Shown here piece by piece: positions 38,460 through 49,477 of a stretch of 64,000 bases of DNA. Position numbers and translations under genes: made by a program. The DNA is from Streptomyces chartreusis NRRL 3882 (GTDB lineage: Bacteria; Actinomycetota; Actinomycetes; Streptomycetales; Streptomycetaceae), in NCBI RefSeq assembly GCF_900236475.1, contig NZ_LT963352.1, positions 1,054,001 through 1,118,000 of the forward strand, written 5' to 3'. Each line of letters opens with the position of its first letter. Position 1 is the stretch's first letter. The notes under the pieces are model-generated. The model was not told the DNA's origin, did not search any database, and saw only the letters and a list, made by a program, of their open reading frames with translations.

Positions 38460-39010
38460 GCACCACCCTGGCGGTGACCGGCGAGGCCGAACGGTGTGCG
38501 CAGGCGCTCCGCTCGCCGGTCGGATACCGGGCGCACCGGAGCGAGCCGCCGACGCACAGCGGCCGCCGGAACCATGACAGGGGCGTTCGCCGGAAGCCGA
38601 CGCGCAGGCGAAGGCGGCGGGGGTGGCCGGGCGACCGAGGCGACTGCGGGCCGGAGAAGAGAGGCTGGCCCAGAGCGACAGGCCTTCCGGCCGGAGCCAC
38701 GCCGCGACGGCACAACGGCCCGCCGCATCCATGCCCTGGGCGTTCGCCGGAAGCCGACGCGCAGGCGAAGGCGGCGGGCCGACGCGACTGCGAGCCGCAG
38801 AAGACGAGCTCTCCAAGAGCGGCAGGCCTTCCGGCCGGAGCCACGCGACGCTCAGCGGCCCGCCGGATCCATGCCCCGGGTGTTCACGGGAAGCCAAAGC
38901 GCGGGCGCGGTGGCGGGGCGACGCGGCTGTGGGCCGGAGAGGGCGGGCTCGCCGGGAGCTGCCGGTCTTCGGCCGGGGCCGCCGCCGCGCCGACCGGGGC
39001 AGTCGGAGGG
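38460..39010. repeat. Degenerate direct repeats of about 140-157 bp, no gene
   Basis: The landmark GCGTTCGCCGGAAGCC occurs at 38583 and 38740, and in altered form (GTGTTCACGGGAAGCC) at 38880. Each is followed by GACTGCGGGCCGGAG-type, CAGGCCTTCCGGCCGGAGCC-type and CCATGCCC-type segments. A worn partial unit precedes the first. The stretch 38411-39115 holds no convincing gene; open frames across it are composed of the repeat. It separates the channel gene from isocitrate dehydrogenase. Confidence 0.7.
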
Positions 39011-39066
39011 CGGCCACGCGCCGCGCTGCCCCCGGGAGACGGACCCCGGGGTGATCGGTGGCGTGA

Positions 39067-41373
<2,307 letters not shown>

Positions 41374-41398
41374 CGCCCCGGGCCCATCGGTCCATCCG

Positions 41399-41436
41399 CT
41401 CCGCCCCGGCCGGCGCACCGCCCGGCCGGGGCGGAG
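41399..41436 (+). terminator. Hairpin terminator after icd
   Basis: Perfect 15-bp arms CTCCGCCCCGGCCGG and CCGGCCGGGGCGGAG are separated by an 8-base loop and followed by TTAT, 25 bases past the icd stop. Confidence 0.88.
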
Positions 41437-41500
41437 TTATGTTCGAAGAGGCGGGGCTTTCGAGCGAAGCCCCCCCGACCACGTCCCGTGGAGCCGCCGA

Positions 41501-42289
41501 GTGACCGACGATGCCCAGTCCTTCGACGTCCTGCCCGGCGCCGGGCACTCCCCCGTGATCCTGCACGTCCCGCACTCCGCGCGGGAGATACCGCCGTCCG
41601 TACGGGCGGACATCGTGCTCGGCGACGAGGAGCTCGCGCGGGAGCTGGACCACATCACCGACGCGCACACGGCTCAGATCGCCGAGGCGGCGGCCCGGAC
41701 GGCCGGCGTCGTCCCGTGGCGGTTCGTCAACCGGCTGTCGCGGCTGGTCGTCGACCCCGAGCGCTTCCCCGACGAACGCGAGGAGATGCGGGCCGTCGGC
41801 ATGGGCGCGGTCTACACCCGGACCACGCACGGCGGTGTGCTGCGGTCCGAGGACGTCGAGGCCGGTCCGCTCGTCGCACGGTACTTCCTGCCGTACGCGC
41901 GGGCGATGACACAGGCTGTGGCGGACCGGCTGGCGGCCACCGGGCGGGCGGTGATCATCGACGTGCACTCGTACCCCCGGGCCCGGCTGCCGTACGAGCT
42001 GCACGGGCAGGGCGCCCGGCCGCCGGTGTGTCTCGGCACCGACCCCTTCCACACCTCTCCCGGGCTGCTGGACGCCGCGCGGCAGGCCTTCGCGGAGACG
42101 GAGCTCGACAGCCCGTTCAGCGGGGCGTATGTGCCGCTGGAGTTCTACGGGACCGACCGGCGGGTCGAGGCGCTCATGGTGGAGATCCGCCGGGACACCT
42201 ACATGACCGAGCCGGGCGGTCCCGCCGGTCCCGGTCTGGAACGGCTGGCCGCCGCGCTGGCCCGCCTGGTCGACGCCGTGTCCGGCTGA
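41501..42289 (+). CDS. N-formylglutamate amidohydrolase family protein
   Basis: A 262-residue protein of the FGase family. It shows HVPHSAREIPP near residues 22-32, ELDHITDAHT, RFVNRLSRLVVDPERFPDE and a later DVHSYP motif, with His and Asp/Glu suited to metal binding. Such enzymes hydrolyse N-formylglutamate in histidine breakdown, though the family is broader and no hut genes lie nearby. A GGAG site precedes the GTG start. It is convergent with the small acidic protein gene. Confidence 0.82.
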   Translation: MTDDAQSFDVLPGAGHSPVILHVPHSAREIPPSVRADIVLGDEELARELDHITDAHTAQIAEAAARTAGVVPWRFVNRLSRLVVDPERFPDEREEMRAVGMGAVYTRTTHGGVLRSEDVEAGPLVARYFLPYARAMTQAVADRLAATGRAVIIDVHSYPRARLPYELHGQGARPPVCLGTDPFHTSPGLLDAARQAFAETELDSPFSGAYVPLEFYGTDRRVEALMVEIRRDTYMTEPGGPAGPGLERLAAALARLVDAVSG

Positions 42290-42317
42290 CCGGCCAGGCG
42301 CCGCCCCGTGGTTCGTC

Positions 42318-42803
42318 CTAGGCCCGCAGCCACTCCGTCACCACCACGTCCCCGCCGGTCCGCAGCCGCAGGGCGAACGGGCCGGGCGGCGGTGCGGCGG
42401 CGGTGAAGCGGCCCAGGTCGTCGGCCGTGAGCGAGGTGCCGGGGCGTGGTCCGCACAGGACCTCGATCCGGGCCGGCTGCGGCGGCAGCACCTGGCCCGT
42501 CAGCCCGTGGCCGGTCACCTCCACGTCGACGGTCACCCCGCCCGCCCGGAAGGTCAGCATCCGGGGCGCGTCACCTGCTCCCCGGACCGGGAGGGCGTCG
42601 ACCAGCGAGTCGAAGGTGAGTTCCGCGACGCGGGCGTCCAGGTCGTGCAGCGCGTAGGCGTCGACGGCGATCTGCTGGAGTTCCGGCGGCACGGGGTCCA
42701 GGACGGCGGCGGCCCGCCGGAGCTCCTCCTCCAGCGGCCCGGCGTCGAAGTCGCCCTCGTCCCAGGCATCTTCGTCGAACACGTCGTCGTTCATGTCGCT
42801 CAC
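42318..42803 (-). CDS. Hypothetical acidic protein coupled to the sigma factor
   Basis: A 161-residue protein with a very acidic N-terminus (NDDVFDEDAWDEGDFDAG), a helical middle (EEELRRAAAVLDPVPPELQQIA) and a beta-rich C-terminal half. The GTG start at 42803 overlaps the sigma factor stop (GTGA); an ATG nine bases further in is an alternative. Tight coupling to an ECF-like sigma gene suggests a regulatory partner or effector. It has no membrane segment, so it is not a classical transmembrane anti-sigma factor. The family was not recognised. Confidence 0.75.
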   Translation of the reverse strand: MSDMNDDVFDEDAWDEGDFDAGPLEEELRRAAAVLDPVPPELQQIAVDAYALHDLDARVAELTFDSLVDALPVRGAGDAPRMLTFRAGGVTVDVEVTGHGLTGQVLPPQPARIEVLCGPRPGTSLTADDLGRFTAAAPPPGPFALRLRTGGDVVVTEWLRA

Positions 42804-43375
42804 ATCGCCCCCCGCGCTTCGAGCCGGGCCCGCAGGCGCCGCAGACAGCGCTGGCGCAGCGGCCCGATGCTGCCCACCGCGATCCCGAGCGCGGCGGACA
42901 CGTCCTGGTAGCTGGGCGGCGGCGTGGCCATGAGCACCCGCAGCAACTGCCGGCACCGCTCGCCCAGTTCCTCGAACTCCTGCCACAACCGCCGTACGCG
43001 TTCGCTCTGGGCGGCGGCCTCCTCGGAGTCGAGCAGCGACTGTTCCGGCGTGCCGTCCTCGCTGACCCGGTCCAGGAGCTGCGGATCGTCCGTCAGGGTC
43101 AGCCGTTGGGAGCTCCGGATGACCTTCAGGCACTCGTGGCGCGCGGTGCTCGCCAGCCATGCGCCCGCCTTGCCGGGTTCCCTGATCCGGCCGAGGTGCT
43201 GGGCGAAGCGGAACCAGGCGGTCTGGTACACCTCGTGGGCGTCCGCGTCGGACAGCCGGTGGGCCCGCACCACGGACCACACCAAGGGGCTCAGCCCTTC
43301 CACGAGCGCCTTCCAGGCCGCCGCGTCGCCGTCGGCGGCGGCCTGGACGAGCGCGCCGGCATCAGTACGGTCCAC
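42800..43375 (-). CDS. ECF-like RNA polymerase sigma factor
   Basis: A 191-residue protein with sigma region 2 (AWKALVEGLSPLVWSVVRAH to YQTAWFRFAQHLGRIREPGK, WLASTARHECLKVIR) and region 4 (LGERCRQLLRVLMATPPPSY, DVSAALGIAVGSIGPLRQRC). The HTH of region 4.2 is clear. The GTG at 43375 has a GAGGGGTGGGG site. It lies between the S8 protease gene (62 bases upstream) and the coupled acidic protein gene, all leftward, so the three probably form one transcription unit. It may direct RNA polymerase to promoters within this island. Confidence 0.88.
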   Translation of the reverse strand: MDRTDAGALVQAAADGDAAAWKALVEGLSPLVWSVVRAHRLSDADAHEVYQTAWFRFAQHLGRIREPGKAGAWLASTARHECLKVIRSSQRLTLTDDPQLLDRVSEDGTPEQSLLDSEEAAAQSERVRRLWQEFEELGERCRQLLRVLMATPPPSYQDVSAALGIAVGSIGPLRQRCLRRLRARLEARGAM

Positions 43376-43437
43376 GGCAGCCCCACCCCTCGAGTACGGC
43401 ACGTCATCGTACGCCGTGGAGGGGGCGGCTTCGGCCC

Positions 43438-44868
43438 TCACAGCCCGGGGCCGAGGCGCACGACCGGGACAGGGCGCCAGGTGGGCGGGCGCAGCGCGGG
43501 CACCTGTGCCCCGCGCATGTCCGCGAACCCGGTGCCGGCGGCGAGCAGTTGCCGCCGGGCCGCGCGCGGGTCGGTCTCCTGGTGCGCCGTCATGTGGGCG
43601 GCGACCAGGCCGGCGGTCACGGGGGTGGCGAAGGACGTGCCGCTCCACTGCGCGTACCCCTCGAACATCACCTGGTCGGGCTTGGCGGCGGCGCTCTCGT
43701 CGCTCAGCACGCCGGTGTGGCGGGGGTGCCGGCAGGTACAGCCGTAGGTGAAGCCGTAGCGGCAGGCGTCGTACGTGGAGTGCTGGTAGACGTACGGGAC
43801 GGGCGTCTCGAAGCCGGTGAGGGCACTGGTGAGGCGCTCGCCGGGGGCGTAGACCTTCACCCACGGGCCGTGGTTGGTGAAGCAGGCGCCGGACTCGCCG
43901 TCGCTGCGCAGCGCACCGACGGACAGCACGGAGTCCTCCCAGCCGGGCAGGTCGGCGTAGGCGGCGGGCCAGAAAGGGGTGGCGCTGCCGTTGTTGCCGG
44001 CGGCGGCGACCAGCAGGGTGCGCTGCTCGCGCAGTTCCCGCATGAAGTTCTCCACGCCGAGCAGGCCGTCGGTGCGGCCGTTGGAGGTGCCGGCGGAGAG
44101 GCTGAGGACGTCGGGCCAGCCACCGGCGTCGACGGCCTCGAAGAGCTTCTCGCCGAACTCCGACTCCAGGATGGCGCCCGCGTCGTTGAGGCTGCCGCGC
44201 ACGGTGATGTCGGTGCTGGGCGCGACGGCGGCGACGAGCCCGGCGATGAACGTGCCGTGCCCGACGTACTGCTGGAGGATCCCCTGCTCGTCGCACTCCT
44301 GGACCTGGGCGTCGCCGTCGGTGTGGGCGAGGAGTGCGCAGGAGCGGTAGTCGTGCGTGAGGCCGGTGTCGACGACGAGGACGCCGACGGCGCTGTCCGG
44401 GTCGTACGCCGTGTCCGCGGCGGCCGGGTTGGGCGGCTCGCTCACCGGGACGGGAACGGGTTCGTCGCCGGGGCAGGCGTTGACCGCGATGTGCACCACG
44501 TGGTTGCGGGCGACCATCCGGTGCCCGGCCCGGGCCTCGCGCTCGCGCACGGCCCGCAGCGCCTGCGCGACGGCCCGGTCCGTCCCCCGGCTTCCCTCGC
44601 CGGGGTCGCCGACCCGGATCCGGGTCACGCCGCTGCGGTTGCTCTGCGGACCGGCCCGGCGGACCTGGTCCTGGTCGAGGTCGGGTGCCGCCGTGAAGTG
44701 CGCCCGTACGGTGTCCTCGACGATCCGGGCCTCCTCGCCGTCGCGGACGAGGACGACGCCCTTCTCGTACATGAACTCGGCCGAGTCGTCCGGTCCCATC
44801 GCCAGGGGGACGTCCGGCATCGAGCGCTGGATCTGATCGAACTGCTCGTGGAATCGCTGAGGTGCCAT
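43438..44868 (-). CDS. Subtilisin-like S8 serine protease, no signal peptide
   Basis: A 476-residue S8 peptidase. The triad is Asp167 (VLVVDTGLTHD), His204 (VGHGTFIAG) and Ser412 (WSGTSFATP), with the oxyanion Asn292 (AAGNNGS). About 150 N-terminal residues (MAPQRFHEQFDQIQRSMPDV onwards) form an unrecognised domain that may be an inhibitor or adaptor region. There is no signal peptide or membrane segment, so cytoplasmic action is expected, unlike secreted subtilisins. Cys residues cluster near 369-380 (DACRYGFTYGCTC). GGGAGG precedes the ATG. It is divergent from the CHAT protein gene. Confidence 0.9.
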   Translation of the reverse strand: MAPQRFHEQFDQIQRSMPDVPLAMGPDDSAEFMYEKGVVLVRDGEEARIVEDTVRAHFTAAPDLDQDQVRRAGPQSNRSGVTRIRVGDPGEGSRGTDRAVAQALRAVREREARAGHRMVARNHVVHIAVNACPGDEPVPVPVSEPPNPAAADTAYDPDSAVGVLVVDTGLTHDYRSCALLAHTDGDAQVQECDEQGILQQYVGHGTFIAGLVAAVAPSTDITVRGSLNDAGAILESEFGEKLFEAVDAGGWPDVLSLSAGTSNGRTDGLLGVENFMRELREQRTLLVAAAGNNGSATPFWPAAYADLPGWEDSVLSVGALRSDGESGACFTNHGPWVKVYAPGERLTSALTGFETPVPYVYQHSTYDACRYGFTYGCTCRHPRHTGVLSDESAAAKPDQVMFEGYAQWSGTSFATPVTAGLVAAHMTAHQETDPRAARRQLLAAGTGFADMRGAQVPALRPPTWRPVPVVRLGPGL

Positions 44869-44950
44869 GCGGGTCCTCCCACTGGGCGACGGCGTCGGTC
44901 GGTGCGGCGAACGGTCGTCGGTACTCGTCGACAAGAGCCACCGGGCGGTC

Positions 44951-44980
44951 TTTTGATACAGCGCCAAACCTGTGTGGCGC
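44951..44980. promoter_or_regulatory. Shared TGATACAG motif and GCGCCA inverted repeat in divergent promoter
   Basis: The 139-base gap between the S8 protease and CHAT genes holds CTTTTGATACAGCGCCA. The divergent gap between the LuxR-type and astacin-like genes holds CTTCTGATACAGGGCGA at 49406-49422, almost the same sequence. Here the motif runs into an inverted repeat GCGCCA...TGGCGC (44961-44966 and 44975-44980). The paired occurrence suggests a common promoter or operator. Confidence 0.5.
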
Positions 44981-45007
44981 GGTTCGGGGGCCACTACCAT
45001 CCGAGGA

Positions 45008-47614
45008 GTGACAGCGGGAAGCGATTCGGTGCAGGAACTGCTGCCGATGGTGTTCGCCGACCCGGGCGAGGCTCTCACGAGGGCCCGGGCGCTGCTCGAC
45101 GCCGGTCCCTCCCCGCTGCACGCGTCCGTCGCCCACCAGGTGATCGGCATCTGGCAGCGGGACTTCGGTGATCTGCGGCTCGCGCTGAACCACCTGCGGC
45201 GGGCCCGGGAGTACGCGGCGCGGGCGGACTCGGCCGACCGTGAGGCGGACGTGCTGGCCACCCTGGGCGTGGCGCTGGTGCACGCGGGCCGTACCCGGGA
45301 GGGCCTGGCGGCGTTCGAGCGGGGGGTCGCGCGGGGCGGCGGGCACACGCGGGCGCGGGTGCTGTACCGGCGGGCGTACGTGTGGTGGGTGCTCGGTCAC
45401 CATCGCGAGGCGCTGGAGGACGTGCGCCGGGCGATTCCCGTGCTGCGGCAGGCCGAGGACGTGATCTGGACGGCGCGGGCGCTGACCCTGCGGGCGACCG
45501 TCCACCTGGCGCTGGGGGCGGTGGAGCGGGCCGAGGCGGACTTCACCGCGGCCGAGGCGCTGTGGGACACCACGGGCCAGGAGCACGACAAGGCCGACGC
45601 GGTGGAGAGCCGGGGGCTCGCCGCGTTCCGGTCCGGTGACGTGCCGGCGGCGCTGCGGCTGCTCGACGAGGCGGAGGAGCGGTACGCCCGGCTCGGTACA
45701 CCGACGTTCATGCTGAACATCCGGCGCTGCGAGGTGCTGATGGCGGCCGGGCTGGCTCCCGAGGCGCTGGCCGAGGCGGACGCGGCGATCGGGAGGCTGG
45801 ACGGGATCGGCGGGCAGTCCACCCGCAAGGCGGAGCTGCTGCTGGCCGCCGCGCGGGCCGCACGGCTGGCCGGGGACCCGCACACGGCGATCGCCCGGGC
45901 GGCCCTCGCGGTGCGGCTGTTCGCCGGGCAGCGGCGCACCTGGTGGGAGACGCACGCCCGGCTGGTGCTGATCGAGGCGCGGCACGCGGCCGGGCGCGGC
46001 TCGGGGCGGCTGGTCGCCGACGCCGCCGCGGTGGCCGAGAAGCTGGCCGCCTTCGGCGCGCCGGCCGCGCCGGAGGCGTCGCTGCTGGCGGGCCGGATCG
46101 CGCTGGGCCTGGGCTGGACGGCGGACGCCGAACGGCATCTGGCCGTCGCCGCCCGCAGCAGACGAGCCGGCCCGCCGCTGGCGCGGATGACGGGCTGGGC
46201 GGCACAGGCACTGCGGGCCCGGGCCGCCGGGTCGACCCGGGGTGTGCTGGAGGCGTGCCGGCGCGGCCTGGACGTGCTCGACGACCACCGGATGACGCTG
46301 GGTGCCTCGGAACTGCGGGCCCGCGCCACCGAACAGGGCGCGGAACTGGCGGCGTTGGCGCAGCGGGCCAGCCTGGTCTCCGGCGGGCCACGGCGGCTGC
46401 TGGTGTGGAGCGAGCGCTGGCGGGCCACGGTGCTGTCCACCCCGCCGACCCGGCCGCCCGCCGACCCGGAGCTGCTCAGCGGCATGACCGCCTTCCGCGA
46501 GATCGCCTCGCGGGCGGACGCCGCCCGGATGGAGGGCCGGCCGGTTCCGGCGCTGGAGCGTGAACAGCGGCGGCTGGAGCGGCAGATCCGCTCCCGGACC
46601 CTGCACATGCGTGGCGAGGCCCCCGAGGGCGGCGACCGCTTCGACGTCGGCCGTCTGCTGGAGCGGCTGGGGGACGAGGTACGGCTGGTGGAACTCGCCG
46701 TGCTCGACGGGCGCGTGCAGGTGCTGCTGTGCGGGCAGGGGCGGGTGCGCAGGTTCGAGGCGGGGCTGCTGGCCGACGCGGAGACCGAGGCCGAGCACGT
46801 ACAGGCGGGACTGCGGCGGCTGGCGCACCCCGGGGCCGAGGCGCGGCTTGCGGTGGTGGAGGCCGCTGGGCGGCGGCTGGAGGAGCTGCTGCTCGGACCG
46901 GCCGCGGCGCATCTGGGCGGCGGCCCGGTGGTGATCGTGCCGCCGGGGCGGCTGCACCGGGTGCCGTGGGCGCTGCTGCCGTCGCTGCGCGAACGGGTGC
47001 TCAGCGTGTCGCCGTCGGCGGGCAGTTGGCTGCGTGCCCGGGAGACGGCGCCGCCCCCGGACGGCCGCCATGTGCTGGTGCGCGGCCCGGGTCTGGCGAC
47101 GGGCGGCGCCGAGGTGCCCGAACTGGCCGACCGGTACGCCTGCGCGACGGTCCTGGAGTGCGACGAGGCGCGGGTGCCGCGCGTGCTGGAGGAGCTGGAC
47201 GGGGCCGCGCTGGCGCACATCGCCGCGCACGGCACGTTCCGCGCGGACAGCCCGCTGTTCTCCGCCCTGCGGATGGCCGACGGCCCGATCGTCGTGCACG
47301 ACTTCGAGCGCCTCGACCGCAGCCCCTACCGGATCATCCTGTCCTGCTGCGACACCGCCCTCCTCGCCTCCGTCGGCGCCGACGAACTGCTCGGTCTGGT
47401 CACCGCGCTGCTGCCGCTCGGCACGGCCGGGGTGGTGGCGTGCAGCGCGCCCGTCAACGACGCCGCGGTGGTGCCGCTGATGCTCGCCCTGCACAAGGGC
47501 CTCGGGGTCGGCCTGTCGCTGGCGGAGGCGCTGCGCGACGCCCGGGCCGCCCTGCCGGGCGACGCGCTGCACCAGGCCACGGGCTGGGCGTTCTCCGCGT
47601 TCGGGGCGGCCTGA
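45008..47614 (+). CDS. TPR-CHAT caspase-like protein
   Basis: An 868-residue protein with TPR-like helical repeats over roughly residues 1-480 (ADREADVLATLGVALVHAGR and similar) and a C-terminal CHAT domain. The caspase-type His-Cys dyad is visible as His741 (HIAAHGTF) and Cys781 (ILSCCDTA). CHAT proteases are linked to controlled proteolysis and abortive-type conflict systems. The start is uncertain: the GTG at 45008 within CCGAGGAGTG or the GTG at 44972. It is divergent from the S8 protease and may activate or be activated by it (inference). Confidence 0.87.
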   Translation: MTAGSDSVQELLPMVFADPGEALTRARALLDAGPSPLHASVAHQVIGIWQRDFGDLRLALNHLRRAREYAARADSADREADVLATLGVALVHAGRTREGLAAFERGVARGGGHTRARVLYRRAYVWWVLGHHREALEDVRRAIPVLRQAEDVIWTARALTLRATVHLALGAVERAEADFTAAEALWDTTGQEHDKADAVESRGLAAFRSGDVPAALRLLDEAEERYARLGTPTFMLNIRRCEVLMAAGLAPEALAEADAAIGRLDGIGGQSTRKAELLLAAARAARLAGDPHTAIARAALAVRLFAGQRRTWWETHARLVLIEARHAAGRGSGRLVADAAAVAEKLAAFGAPAAPEASLLAGRIALGLGWTADAERHLAVAARSRRAGPPLARMTGWAAQALRARAAGSTRGVLEACRRGLDVLDDHRMTLGASELRARATEQGAELAALAQRASLVSGGPRRLLVWSERWRATVLSTPPTRPPADPELLSGMTAFREIASRADAARMEGRPVPALEREQRRLERQIRSRTLHMRGEAPEGGDRFDVGRLLERLGDEVRLVELAVLDGRVQVLLCGQGRVRRFEAGLLADAETEAEHVQAGLRRLAHPGAEARLAVVEAAGRRLEELLLGPAAAHLGGGPVVIVPPGRLHRVPWALLPSLRERVLSVSPSAGSWLRARETAPPPDGRHVLVRGPGLATGGAEVPELADRYACATVLECDEARVPRVLEELDGAALAHIAAHGTFRADSPLFSALRMADGPIVVHDFERLDRSPYRIILSCCDTALLASVGADELLGLVTALLPLGTAGVVACSAPVNDAAVVPLMLALHKGLGVGLSLAEALRDARAALPGDALHQATGWAFSAFGAA

Positions 47615-47657
47615 CCCGTCCCCTGTTCGGGTCAGGCCGCCGGTCCATGAGCGGCCC

Positions 47658-49406
47658 CTAGGCCGGCTGGGCCTCCGGGACTTCCGACAGCCAGGGCAGG
47701 GCGCCGCGGTCGCTCGCGCCGAGCCGGGCGTAGGCGCTGTACAGGTGGTTGCCGACGGTCCGGATGGACAGGGTGAGGCGTTCGGCGATCTGCCGGTTGC
47801 TCAGGCCCGCGGCCGCGAGCGTGACGATCTGCCGTTGCCGGGCGGTGAGTTCGCCGAGGACCAGCCCGGACAGGGCGGGTGTGCGGGCGCCCTGGCAGCG
47901 CCGGGCCAGGGCGACGGCCCGGGTGCGGGAGTGCCGGGCGGCGCTCGGATCGCGGTGGGCGCGCACGGCCTGGGCGTGCGCCTCCGCGGCGAACAGCGTG
48001 AAACCGCGCCGCTCCAGTTCCTCGGCCACCTCGTCCAGGGCCGGCCCGTCGGCACGGGTGAGCGCGTCGGCGTGCCGGGCGAACACGCCGGTCAGCCGGT
48101 CGATGACCTTTTCGGGGGCGCCGAGACGGACGGCGTCGTAGGGCTCGGCGAGGGCGTCGAGGTCCAGGTCCCCGCGGGGGTCCACCGGTGCGCAGGCGCA
48201 GGCGAGTTCCGCCCGGCACGCCACGTCCTCGGGGTCGTCCCGGAGGCCCTCCCGCGCCCAGGCCGCCGCGTCCCTCAGCTCCCCGCGCAGCCTGGCGAAC
48301 CGGGCACGTACGGCGGCGTACCGGCCGGGCAGCGGGCCGCCCTCGGCGACCAGCCACTCCCCCACCGGTGTGGGCATCGCCCGTACGTCGTCCTGGTCGA
48401 TCCGGCGGGCCAGTGCGGCCGACTCGGCGTCGAGGGCGGCGGCGTACGCGTCCGGCGTCCGCGACAGCCGGCGCGCCCGCAGCCGGCCCGCCGCGGCTCT
48501 GAGCACCGGGCCGTGGAGGGGGTGTGCCAGGCGGACCCCGCCCAGGTCGTCGACCTCGATCAGGCCCTCGGTTTCCAGGACTTCGAGGGCCCCGAGGTCC
48601 AGATCGTCCAGCGCCGGCGACAGAGGCTCGGCGAAGGCGAGGCGGTCGAGGGCCTCCCGTTCGAGCGGGCAGGTGCGGCCGAGGACGTGGGCGGTGCGCT
48701 CGCGGACGGCCGTGGTCAGTGGCACCGGGCCCCGCCACGCCCGTTCGCCGGTGTCCGGGACGAGGGTGAGCCGCCCCCGCACCGCCCCGAGCAGGTCCCG
48801 CAGCAGCCGCAGGTCGCCCCGGCTCAGGCGCCGCAAACGGTTGACGGTGAGCGGTTCGATAGGGCCGGCCCCGGCGGTGAGCAGCTGCGCGGTCTCCTCC
48901 CCGGGCAGCCGTTCCAGAGCCAGACGCGGCAGGAGCTCACCGGTCCACAGCCGGGAGATCGCGCCCGGCACCGGGGTGCCGTCGGTCGCGACGACCAGCA
49001 GGCGGGTGCGGCCGTGCACGGCGAGCTGGTGGACCAGGGCGGCGGAGGCGTCGTCGAGGAGGTGCGCGTCGTCCACCAGCAGCGTGCGCAGGCCGGACAG
49101 GAGCTGGACGGCGCGGTGCAGGGTGACCGACTCGGGCAGCAGATGGGCGAACGCGGCGAAGGGCATCGCCCGGCCCTCGGGCGTACCCGCCGCCCGGGCG
49201 CAGTCGGAGCCGCGGATCGCCTCGGTGACGAGGCGGGTCTTGCCACAGCCCGCCGGGCCCGTCACCACGATGCCGCGGCGCCCGCCGGCCAGGGACCGGC
49301 GGACCAGCTCCAGTTCGTCCTCCCGCCCGGCGAACGGCCAGGGCAGCTCCAGCGTCGTCGCGTCCCTCTCGTAAGTCGTCACACAGACATGAGCGCGGCT
49401 ACTCAC
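47658..49406 (-). CDS. LuxR-family STAND-type transcriptional regulator
   Basis: A 582-residue regulator. An N-terminal P-loop ATPase region carries Walker A (VTGPAGCGKTRLV near residues 47-59) and Walker B (LRTLLVDDAHLLDD). A helical middle follows, then a C-terminal LuxR helix-turn-helix (GELTARQRQIVTLAAAGLSN, RQIAERLTLSIRTVGNHLYS). The GTG at 49406 lies only a few bases downstream of the CTGTATCAG motif and has no ribosome binding site, so a leaderless message is possible. It is convergent with the CHAT gene and divergent from the astacin-like protease, a natural regulator of the island. Confidence 0.87.
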   Translation of the reverse strand: MSSRAHVCVTTYERDATTLELPWPFAGREDELELVRRSLAGGRRGIVVTGPAGCGKTRLVTEAIRGSDCARAAGTPEGRAMPFAAFAHLLPESVTLHRAVQLLSGLRTLLVDDAHLLDDASAALVHQLAVHGRTRLLVVATDGTPVPGAISRLWTGELLPRLALERLPGEETAQLLTAGAGPIEPLTVNRLRRLSRGDLRLLRDLLGAVRGRLTLVPDTGERAWRGPVPLTTAVRERTAHVLGRTCPLEREALDRLAFAEPLSPALDDLDLGALEVLETEGLIEVDDLGGVRLAHPLHGPVLRAAAGRLRARRLSRTPDAYAAALDAESAALARRIDQDDVRAMPTPVGEWLVAEGGPLPGRYAAVRARFARLRGELRDAAAWAREGLRDDPEDVACRAELACACAPVDPRGDLDLDALAEPYDAVRLGAPEKVIDRLTGVFARHADALTRADGPALDEVAEELERRGFTLFAAEAHAQAVRAHRDPSAARHSRTRAVALARRCQGARTPALSGLVLGELTARQRQIVTLAAAGLSNRQIAERLTLSIRTVGNHLYSAYARLGASDRGALPWLSEVPEAQPA

Positions 49407-49477
49407 TTCTGATACAGGGCGACTTGAGTAGCCCCCGACTCAGGCGCCCGGGACCGGCCGCGGGGCAGGCTGTGGCC

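Noticed and set aside
38460..39010. CRISPR array
   Set aside because: Units are 140-157 bp, degenerate throughout, with no short conserved repeat or unique spacers, and no cas genes are nearby.
43376..47572. Upstream continuation of the sigma factor frame across the S8 and CHAT genes (about 1590 codons in all)
   Set aside because: Only the last 191 codons match a sigma factor. The rest is antisense or out of frame to two recognised genes, and a good GTG with ribosome site exists at 43375.
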